A stretch of DNA of 64,000 bases from positions 168,728 through 232,727 of the forward strand of contig NW_004450479.1 in assembly GCF_000321225.1 (NCBI RefSeq), in the 5' to 3' direction. Every line of letters begins with the position of its first letter. The first letter of the stretch is position 1. The position numbers were made by a program, and so were the translations under genes. Below the pieces are notes generated by a model. It did no database searches. It had not been told where the DNA came from and worked only from the letters and a program-made list of their open reading frames with translations. Shown here one piece after another: positions 26,901-38,528 of the stretch. Source of the stretch: Odobenus rosmarus divergens (taxonomy: Eukaryota; Chordata; Mammalia; Carnivora; Odobenidae).

Positions 26901-29900
26901 GCGCCTCTCCTCCATGCACCTTTGTTTTATTTGTTTAGTTTCTGATCTTGGTGGGTTTGGTTCATTTCTAGTGCTCACTCATTACCTCTCAACCTTTCTT
27001 TTTACTTTCTCGCGTAAGGTTTAGGACGATTCCTTCTCTTCTGGGGACCACGTGGGTGTCCCTAAGTCCTGAATATAGTGACTCAGGTATTGTCACCTTC
27101 GTAGCTTCCAAGCTGATTTCTTCATCTTTAAACATAGACCTCAGGATCTCGGGGCAGAGAACTGAGTCCATCATGAGCCTCGGTTCAGGACGCTCGCTCC
27201 TCTTTTCGAGCAGGGTCAGTTTGGTGTGTTGTACCCACGTCTCGGCAAAGGCACTGGTGTACGTGCCCATGAACCTGCCATGTAGGACTAGAGCCGGCCT
27301 GGCCCTCTGACCGCCTCCCCCGGCATACCTGCCACACGCCACATCGTAACCCCTGCTGAACTCTGCTGTTTGTACAGAGCTGAAAAAGTCAATTAAAAAT
27401 TTCAGTGTTTTTATCTTTATGCAAAGAGTATCAGGCTATATAATATTTTAAAACTTGCGTTGTTAAGGTCCATCAATATTGTTGTTACATCTTTGTATAT
27501 CATTCAGTTTTTTTGTTTTTTTGTTTTGTTTTGTTTAAAGATTTTAAGGTCCATCAATATTGTTGTTACATCTTTGTATATCATTCAGTTTTTTTGTTTT
27601 TTTGTTTTGTTTTGTTTAAAGATTTTATTTATTTGAGAGAGAATGAGAGAGAGAGAGAGCACATGGTGGGGAGGATCAGAGGGAGAAGCAGACTCCCCGC
27701 CGAGCAGGGAGCCCGATGCGGGACTCGATCCCGGGACTCCAGGATCATGACCTGAGCCGAAGGCAGATGCTTAACCAACTGAGCCACCCAGGCGCCCGAT
27801 CATTCAGTTTTTAAAAACGGAGGTAAAATTTATATATAGTGAAATGCAAGATTTCAATGTGAAAATTCTATACAAAGTGAACAATTTGGTGAGTTTTGAC
27901 AGCTGTGTACACCCAGATACCTAACACCCCAGTCAAGATACAGAGCATTTCCATCGCTCAGAACGTCCACTGTGCTTCTGCTAGACGGCACTCACAGGTC
28001 TCAGATCTGCAGGTGAAATCTTACAGGATGCCCTCTTGTGTGCAGCCTTTTACTCCACGGTTCTCTGTGATATATTGTGTGTCGATGGCTTAATCTTTTT
28101 TTTATTATCTGTTGTGTGAATATGCCACGATTTGTTTTACACTGTACTGTTTATTGACATTTGGGCAGTTTCCTGTCTGTGTTATTTTAGTGAAAGCACC
28201 ACAAACATTCTTATGTAAGTCCTTTTGTGGATGTGTATTTCCATTTCTCTTGGGAAAATACCCAGGGGTGGTGTTGACTGGTCACAGGGTAAAGGTATGC
28301 TTCGCCTGAAAAGAACCTGCCAACCACAGACGATGCTCTTGTGTCCGGGGCGGGGGGGCTGCTCCACCTTCTCGCCGACCCAGACACTGTTGGTCTCAGT
28401 CTTAACTATTCAACAGGTGCAGAGTTTGTCTTGTTGCAGCTTTGATTTGCATTTCTGTGGTGCCTGGTGATGTTGTGCACCGTTCACGGGTTTAATGGCC
28501 ATTCATTTCTTTTGTGAAATGTCTGTTCAAATCTTTTGCCTGTTTTTTTTAGTTGGGCTGTTCGTCTTGTTATTAGAAGACAAGTTATGCAAGTTCTATA
28601 TTTTGGATGCAAGTCCGTTGTCAGATACTGTGAATACTTTCTCCCATCTGTGACTTGCCTTCATATTTAATGTCTTTTGATGAACAGAAGTTCTAAATTT
28701 TGCTGAACTCCAGTGTATTTTTTTCTTTTGTAGTTAATTTGTTTTTCTGAGCAATCTCCACTTGCCCCAAAGGAGAAGCTATTCTCTTATATTTTCTTCT
28801 AGTAGCTTATGGTTTTTATTTTATATTTAGCTCATTATCCATCTCGTATTAATGTCTGTATGAAGCAGGACCCAAGGCTAATTGGTCACAGTGCCCTTTG
28901 TTGACACTGTCTTTGCTGAGTTGCCTGATGCCCCTGCTGAAAGTCAGTCGGCGTGCCGGTGCATGTTCCATCCTGCTGCTCTGCAGTCTGTGGTGTGCAT
29001 GTGGCCCGCCACACAGCAGGGCACGGACAGACAGACCGCGCGTGCTCACGCACCCCCCGCCGGGCACCCGGCTGCTTCCAGCTTTTGCTCTCGTGAGTGA
29101 CGCTGCTGCGCTGCACGGTGTCACGGAAGCCAGCGCTCCTGTTGGGTGGAATGCTTGCCCCAGGGGTGCGCGGCCATCTGACTGAGGGACACCGCGCTGC
29201 TCTCACGTGGCAACAGCCCTCGGAGCCTGGGCCATGGAGTCCATAGCCTCCCAACACTTAGCACCATCAGCCTCTTAATTTTTGCCGGTGCCTTACAGTG
29301 TTTCCATCTGTGCTTCCCGGTTGTAAATTGTGGTGAGCACCAAGCTCACCTTTTTGCCCATTTTTCTTTTTCAAACTTGGAGAAAAGTACAGAGAACTCG
29401 GCTTCGCGGTCAGCATTGCATCTGTCACCTCGAGCCTTTGCTTCCTGCCAAGAAGGACATCTCCTCCCAGCAGAGCAGGAACACATACAGGACGGACCCC
29501 GCACGCCCAGCTTGTTCATGTGTCACCTGAGGCCTGGTCAGGACCACGTGCTGGAATTGCTTGTCTCATGTCCTCCATCTCCTCTGTCTGGAACATTCCA
29601 AAGCCTGACTTTCCTCATCTTGATGTTTTGGAGGGTTCCAGGGCACTTACAGACTGCCCTCTTTAAAAACTCAAGTTGTCTGATTTCTTCACGACGGTGT
29701 TAGGCATGCATCTTTGTGTGGGACATCTTGTTGCATGTGATTTTGATTTGCCCCATTCCTGCTGGTGCTGTCTCTGGTCACCCAGTGCAGGTGGCATCTG
29801 GACAGTGGAGCTGCAGCAAGCCCTTATGAGCTCTCCTGTGGATTGCCTCTTCTTCGGCCGGCCTTCCCTGGTGGGCACATCAGGGCCCACGGGAAGCGGG

Positions 29901-32900
29901 CCCCTGGTCAGGAGAAGATGGTTGCGGTCTGCAGCGAAGGCAGGGTACCGACGATACATCAAAATAAAATATTTTTGCATGAAGAAGGCTTCTGAGGCCT
30001 CTTTGCTGGGTTGCATTTTGACTTGTTGGCCCCTGGGACGCAGGCAGATAGCCGCATTTTAAAACTTAGAGTGTTTATGGTTAGGAGCAGCTCCCAGGCT
30101 GCGGCTCCGCCTGGAGTTCATTCATTCGTGTGCCTGGTGCTGGTGGGGACAAGGGGTGCAGCAGTCAACAAAACAGACCGGAGAGCAAAAGCCAACGTCT
30201 CCACAGTGACGTCGCCCCCCCCCCACCCCTCCAGACCCTCACGCACCTTCACACACGCAAGCCAGGCCCACGTCCCCTGCAGCTTCTCAGTGATGCCCTC
30301 GCCTCTGAGTGCCACCAGCACACGAGGGGCCTCACCCCTTGGCCTGCTCATGGGATGCCCTGTGCACGGCACTCGCCAGTTTGCACACGCCTGCCATGGA
30401 CGGTGTGCTGTGGCCTGGGCCTTCACAATTCAGGAATCTCCTGCTTAAAAGAGGATGTCATGGCAGAGCTTAAGAAACGTGTGTTGCAAAGCTTGAGGAG
30501 CACGGCTTCCACGTCCATACTTAGCTGTCCTTTGGCATCTTTCGTCAGCATCCTGTAATTTTCAGGGTACCACAATCACATACACATGCTGTTAAGTTTA
30601 TGCTGACATGCCCCTTTCTTTCAAGCAGTTGTAAACGGACATTGCAGTCTTAATTTCTACGTTCACTTGTTCATCATTACAGTAAAGAAATATGGTATTT
30701 TTATGTATTGATCCTGCAGAACTCCCTTTTAGCTCTAGGTTTTGGGGTAGATTCCTGAGGACTTCCTAGACAAACAGTCACGTCTTTGCAGAGAGGGTGG
30801 TTTTATTTCTAACTCTCCAACCTCTGTGCCCTTCACCCCGCTTCTGCCTCCCAGCACCGAATAGAACTTGTGCTGGGTGAGGGCAGCACCCTTGCCGTTC
30901 CAGGTCCTGCAGGGTCTGCTCTTTCCTGGCTGGCTGACAGCTTTCCTCGTGAATATGTGCTGGGTTTTGTCAGATGTTCTTTCTGTGTCAGTTGGGATTT
31001 GTTGGTTTTTAAAACATGTTACTGAAGATTTATATGATTTTTTCCCATGATTTTGGAATTTGGAATTTTTCTGATTGTCAAGAATCATTCCTGGAATTTG
31101 GTGAGCTCTTTCAAAGCATAGCTTCAAGGTTTTTTTTCAAATAAGATGAATTTTTCAATATTAGCTCGTAATTTTTTTTTCTATCTTGTTTTTTCCTCTT
31201 GGGTCTCTTGTGTGTGAATGTTAGGTCTTACAGTCTGCTCATTTCTCTGTGATTTCTATTTCTTTGTAATTTGGCATGTTACAGTCTGACCTTCCAGTTG
31301 GGGACTGTGAACATGCACTTCATGCTCACAATTGTTTTTAGGAGTTAGAGCTTAGGCTTTCAGCTCCCGGAAGCCTTTCTTCCCATGTACTGGGGTACCT
31401 CTGGGAGTCCCCCTGTTTTGTTTGTCTCCCCAGCAGCTCCAGGGGTGGCTGCTTCTCTCTGCTTCCCAGGTCCTCTGAGATGCATTAATGGTTAATTTTG
31501 TTTGTCTGTGGCTCTCTGCACCCTGGGATGGGAGGCCAAACTGTGCATTTGGGGAGGGTGGAAGGTTGAGGCAGAAGGAAGGGGACTGAGTACCTCCCGG
31601 GAGTGGGACACAAGAGGCAGAGCACTTGAGCCCAGGCTGCTGCGTGGTGGCGTTTCGCTCTATGTAGAGTGACCTATGGCCAGTAACTGGTTAAACACAC
31701 CTGTTGCCAGCAGGTAAGGAGGTTTGCTTTTCTCCTTTCTGCATCCCATGCCCACTGATTTTTATGTCTGACTTGTGAGTTCCATGTGGGGTCATTCAGA
31801 AAAGAGTGTTGGTATCTGCTGCAACTTTAGGACACAGTTGAGCAGTGTCACGGGTTCAGGTCTGCAGCAAGTCGAGCCAGCTGTCCGCGGGGCCTGCAGA
31901 CGCCTGCTTTTCCAATAGAGTGTCAGCTAGAAATTTTGGCCCCACAGGCAAGGCGGGGTGGGGGGAGCCGCTCAGCTTAGAAGGAAGCCCTGGGGAGAGG
32001 AGAGGCACAGGAGTGGGCAGTGCTGGGCCTATGGACTGGTGCCTCGGTGCCTCACTGCCTCTGGGTCATTGCTCTGGTCTCATCGATACTAGTGTGCAGG
32101 AACTACACGGGTTTTTGTGTGATTCTGTTCATAATTGGGGTGAGCTTCAGCGGTTGGCAAATCAGAAGTACTTTTGCCGTGTTTTAAAAAGTCATGCTTT
32201 TTGTTCTGTCTTCAACAATGTATCATGGTAAATAGACATCCCCCTCCATTAAAATAAACAAGTGACAGAAAACTCAAAGTTTGTTTAGAAATTGTTTTAC
32301 AGCCTTTATCAACTCTTTTTTTTTAAGATTTTATTTATTTATTTGACAGAGAGAGACACAGCGAGAGAGGGAACACAAGCAGGGGGAGTGGGAGAGGGAA
32401 AAGCAGGCTTCCCGCCGAGCAGGGAGCCCAATGTGGGGCTCGATCCCAGGACCCTGGGACCATGACCTGAGCCGAAGGCAGACGTGGCCAGGATGTGATC
32501 TCAAGAGCTTTCCTAGGACCCTGTGCTTCACTGTTCCAGGATTACCATTCCCGTTGTGTTAATGTATTACAAATGAATGATCTTACTTCAGACGCTTAAC
32601 GGCTGAGCCACCCAGGCGCCCCAGACTTTATCAACTCTTGTGAGTGTGTGTTGATGCCTGTGTGCTACCCCGTACTTGGGGGTGTTCACTGGGACCCACA
32701 TGGGAGCAGTGCTGGGGGGCGGTCAGGTGGCCTCCCCCCTCCCCCCGCCCCTGCTTCTCCGGACACACCACAACCTCTCCTCCTCTTTCCTGAGAGATAA
32801 GTTATGGGCTCTGTTAGAGTGAGACTGGGAGGGCGTTAGCTGGGTCAGGAGGAGGGCCACGTGATCTTAGTGGTGACCGTTCCCAGAAAAGGGCCAAGTA

Positions 32901-35900
32901 GCCCCACCAAGAAGCAGGTGATGCCCTTAATTAATGACGGAGAGAACTGCACATCGGTCCTTTGCGCATGGCTCCTGCTCTTGTTCTTGGAAGGGAGACA
33001 GATTCTTTCTCAACACTCATGAAAGGTTTTTCTGGAATAGAGAAAGCCCCAGCAGTCTCCGCACGTGGCTGCTCACACTGCTTCACGGGAGCCACCCTCG
33101 GCTGTTTTTGTTGGCTCTGGGCATTAGTTCTTGGCAGACTCCGGCTCTTGCCGAGTGCCACTAACCTTCATTTCTTTAGAGAGACTAATGCCCCAGACAG
33201 CAGTGAGCTTTTGAAATATTTTCTGTTTGTGTAGAGTGTTTTCATTTTAGGGCCTAGGAACAGGGGATGAGCTGGGTGTTTGTTCAGCTGCTCCCTCCGA
33301 GTGCTGGTCCCGAAACCTGCTGGCCAGGGAGACAGCTTGCTGCAACATGGACTTGGGCCACTGCAGACGGACAGACTGCAGACCTGCAGGCAGACTCTGC
33401 TCCCACAAGCTTCAGGAGAAGGTGGTGCACCTCCTGCCCCTTCCCCGGCGGCAGTGACTTCTGCTCATCCCTCTGCCACGGGCCCCTGCTATTTCCTACC
33501 CTCACGCTGGGGCCTGGCGGACGAGAGGGGCCCCTATGCCCCAGCTGGCAGGGGCGCACACGCTGACCTGCCCTGGGGAACAGGAGGGCAGGAGGTAGAC
33601 GGGAGGGGTGTCTGCTCTGGGCCGCGTGAGCCCCGGGCAGCCCCCCATCCTGCCCCTGCAGCCCAGATCCCCTGTGCTCCTCCTCCTCCCTGCTGAATCT
33701 CTTGCTGATCCGAGGAATGCTTGTCTTCTCTCCCAGTTACGGGGATTTCCTTTCTCGGAGGAGCTGCGAGCCAGGGGAGGGGCGTTGGCCATACAGTCTC
33801 CCGAGGAAACTGCGCAGCTTGAATGTGTGTGTGTTTAGTGAATCCACATGCTTGATCCCAAATTACTTTTGTGTGCTTCTGCTAGAATTATGGCTACAGA
33901 AAAGTTGTGTGTGCATATGGATGGGGACTGGGAACTAGAACAGCAGAAACGGCAGTGCATTTGGCGGAGGGGGGGGACTGCTGTGTCCTCCTGAACGCTG
34001 GTGCCCTAAACCCAGAACTTGACAATGTTTTTAAAAAGCATCGAGGAGTGAACTCAGATTAAACTTTCTTCCTAAATACTAGGCATGCTTTATCGGAGAC
34101 AGATTTAAAAATCAACCACTTAATAAAAGACACCCATTGAATGTGCACATTCAGTGGGTCTGACAAAGGCACACGCCTGCATAAGGGCCACTTCAGTCCA
34201 GGTTAGCGTGTCCTCACACCACTTTGCACTCACACCCTGCTTCCCTTTGTTAGGGTTTTTTTCCTGTTCCAGAACTTCATATAAATGGAATCATACAGTA
34301 TGTGATCTTGCCATTGGCCCTTTCTACTCTGCATACTGTTTTTGAGACTTACCCGTGTTGTTGCTGACATCAGTACATCGGCCTTCGCTGCTGCTGAGCC
34401 GGCTGTTCCAGGGGACGCCTCCTCTAGGTGCCCGGCGGTGGACGCCGCGTGGCCTCTGGTGTTCAGCTGCCATGAGTACAGACACCACGGAAGTTTGTGC
34501 AGGTCTAACCATGGATGTGCAGTCATTGCTCCTGGTAAATCTCGGACAGAACTGATGGGTGATATAAACGCATGTTTGCCTTTGTAAGAAGCTTCAGAAC
34601 GATTTTCCAAAAGGGATGAACCCTTTTACATTCCCAGCGATTTACAAGAGCTTGTTGAGTTTCTCCCAACACTTGGAGTTGTCCATCTTTGAGATTTGAG
34701 CCTCGGGGCATGCATATGGGACTGTCTCCTGTGGTTTTGGATTGCATCTCCCCGGTGACTAAAGATGCCGAGTCTTCTTCGTTTGGGCGTTCACTGGTCA
34801 TGTGTATATCTTCCTGTGTGAAGAGTCCTTCAAGTCTTTCGACTTTTTTACTAAGATACATGTCCTTTCTCCCAGTCTGTGGCTTGCCTTTGTTTTCATT
34901 TCTCAGACGTGTCTTAACAGAAGTTATGAATTAGGATTAAGTCTATCTTACCAGTTTTTCCTGTCAAGATTTGTGCTTTTTTTTGTCCTAAGAACCTAAG
35001 AAGTCTTTGTCTACCCCAAGACTTTCTCCCTGTTTTTTCGTAGAGGTTTTATGGTTTTGTCTTTTACACGTAGGTGTCTCAGCTGTTTGGGTTCATCAAG
35101 TGTGGTGTGAAGGGGGGATTGTGGGTGACAGTCTTCCTCTGCATACCCGGCTCTAGCATCCGAGCCAGTTGGCACCTCTGTTGAAGGTCGGGGGACCAGA
35201 CACAGTGCAGACCCTTCGTCTCTGTCCGTGAGCCACTTCCATGCTGCCTTTGTTCCCATGGCAGCAGCAAGAATGAAGCTACAGGGTAGTTGTATTGAAA
35301 AAATCAGGTATGGTTAGGTCCGCTAGCTGTGTTCTTCCTTTTCAAAGTTGCTTTGTTTTTTTTAGGTCTTTAGAATTTCTGTAGACATTTAGATTCAGCT
35401 GTCAAGTCTGCTTGAGTTTTTATTGGAATTGCATTGAATCTATAGACCCATTTGGAGGTCTTACCAACACTGAGTGTTCTAATCCATAAACATGGTACAT
35501 CTCTTCATTTATTTAGGCTTCTTGGATTTCTCTCAGAAATGTTTTATAGTTTTCATTATACAGGTATTGCATAAATTTAACAAAATACATCACTAAGTAT
35601 TTTCTGGGTTTTGGTGCTATCAAAAATTGGTATTAAAAGTTAATACCAGTTTTATTGCTGTAAATCTGCTAAATTACCTTATTAGTTATAGTAGGTTAGG
35701 TATAGTAGGGCTCTTGTTTGTTTTAAGTTAACAGTTCACTGTGAAGTGATGAATAGACTTTTACGTGTTTCTGACCGAGAGCTCGTATCCCCTGGTCTTG
35801 GTTCGCCATGTGGGCCAAGCCTCCAGGGCAGAGTCACATAGAAGTGGTTCTGCCAAACCCTTGTCACGCTCACAGTTGTGTTTGTGTCATCACTTAGACT

Positions 35901-38491
35901 GTTAAGAACACGCCTAGAGAAGGGCACTGGACGTAAATGTACACCTCAGCGGATCCTCATAAAGCGGATATGTGTGAAGCCACCCCAGAACCCCTTTCTT
36001 GCTTCTTCTCGATTACGTTTCTTATCCTTCCCAAAGTTAAATATTGTCCTGTTTGTTGATGTGACAGTTCTGCCTGGTTTTGAACTTTTTATAAGAGGCA
36101 TCATACATAGCCTTTTGTGTCCGCTTCTCTCACTCTGTGGCTTGCTTGCCTTTTCACTATCTGAAAGTTACCAGTTGATAAATAGAGTTCTTAATTTTAG
36201 GACAGGTCCATTTAGTAATCTTTTCCTTTACAGTCAGTCTCATTGTGCCTTCTTCTTGAGACATTTTTTCCTACTTTTAGGCTCTGAAGTTATTCTCTTA
36301 GTTCCAGATCCTTTATTTCTTTTTTACCTTTTATATTTTGATCTAAACTCTAGTTGGAATTGTTTTTGCTCATTTTTATTTAAGTTTAACATATACACAG
36401 ATCAGGGTGCAGGTCATAAGTGTACAGTTCACGGAGTTATGGGAAACTGAGCTGTCCTGTGTAGTCGTCCGTAGGTGCGGGACCAGAGCACTGCCGGCTT
36501 CTCATGGGCCCTTCTGTTCCTCCTCAGAAACCCCATTCTCTTGTCTACAGCATGACTGGAATGCCAACACCCAAAGTTAGTTTTATCTTATTTTGACCTT
36601 TATGTAATTCCTGACATATTCTTTTGTGTCTGGCTTATCTTGCCCAACATTACGTTTTGGAGATTAGTGCTGATTTTTGCATAGCAGCATTTCACAACTT
36701 TTATTGCTGTGTGATAGTCCAGAATATGGAGGTGCCCAGCTCCACCCTTCTGCTGGTTCAACATTTGGGTCTTTGAGCAATGCTGCCAGGAAATGCTTGT
36801 ACATTTCTTTCAGCACACATGCGACTGTGGGTCTGCTTGTCACGTACAGGAGGAGGGACTGGAGTGCCCACAGTGCTGTGCTCACCTGTAGCAGGCGCCT
36901 GTCCAGCAGTGTGAAGGCGTGCTAGCTGGCCTGTCTCCTGGCCCTTCCTGTGTCTGGTCTTCTTCACTTGAGTCATCTGGTGTGATGACATGGTGGTGAC
37001 TGTGTATGGTTTTAAATTCATTTCCCTGATGTCTGATGAGGTTGCAGGTGGATATTTCTTCGTGTACTGCCTGCTCATGTCTCTTACCCATTTTTTTATG
37101 ATGTTGCCTCTTTTTCTTCAATAAGCTAATAAGATGTGTTGTATATAAGTCCTTCGTTGAATGTATGAATCACAAAGAGCTCCTCCTGCTGTGTGGCTTC
37201 CGTTTTTATTCTTTTTTTTTTAAGTTTGTTTGTTTGTTTATTATTTCTTATTTAGTAATCTCTACATCCAATGTGGGGCTCAAACTCACGACCCTGAGAT
37301 CAAGTGTCACATGTTCTTTTTTTATTCTTTAATAGTTTTGAGTGAATAGAAGTTTCTAATTTACTGTCGTCCAGTTTATCAATCTTTTCCTTATTGTTAG
37401 TGCTTTTTTCCCCAGTTGTGAAATTTTTGTTTACCTCACTCTCATGAAGATGTTTTTCTATATCATTCTCTGGAAGCTTTACTGTTACTTTTTACATTCA
37501 GATCTATAGTCAATCTAGAAATTACTTCTATCTGCATGTGAGGTAGAGGTCCCGAATGACTCCTTCTCATGGGGATTTCCAGTGGGTGTAGCATTGTTGA
37601 TGAAAGAAAGGCCCTTGCTCATAGCTTTCTGAGCTGTCTTTAATCCAGTGTTGATGTGTGTAGGACCTGTTTCTGGCCTCTGTGTCCTGTCCATTTGCGC
37701 TGTTGGTCTGTCCTTCATTTGCCACATTGCAGCTTTACAGAACACAGTGTAGTTTGATTCTGTAAGTCCTCTTGTTCATCTACTTCAATATTTCTGGCTA
37801 TTTTTTAAAAAATCTTTTTGCGTTGGGGCACCTGGGTGGCTCAGTCAGTTAAGTGTCTAACTCTTGATCTCAGCTCAGGTCTTTTTAATTTATTTTTATT
37901 TTTATATTTTAAAGATTTTTATTTGAGAGAGAGAGAATGAGAGACAGCACGAGAGGGAAGAGGGTCAGAGGGAGAAGCAGACTCCCCGCTGAGCAGGGAG
38001 CCCGATGTGGGACTCGATCCTGGGACTCCAGGATCATGACCTGAGCCGAAGGCAGTCGCTTAACCAACTGAGCCACCCAGGCGCCCTCAGGTCTTTTTTA
38101 TTTAAATTCTAGTTAGTTGATCTACAGTTCAATATTGGTTTCAGGAGTAGAATTCAGTGGTTCATCACTTACATACAACACTCAGTGCTCATCATAACAT
38201 GTGCCCTCCTTAATACCCATCCCCCATCTATTCCATCCTCCACTCACCTCCTTCCATCGACCCTCAGTTTGTTCTTTATAGTTAAGAGTCTCATGATTTG
38301 TTTCCCTCTTTCTTTTTTCCCCTCCTGTATGTTCGTTCATCTGTTTTGTTTCTTAAATTCCACATACGAGTGAAATCATATGGTATTTGTCTTTCTCTGA
38401 CTCATTTCGCTTTAGCATAATACACTCTAGCTCCATGCGCGTCGTTGCAAATGGATTTTATTCTTTCTGATGGCTGAGTCATATTCCATTC

Positions 38492-38528
<37 letters not shown>

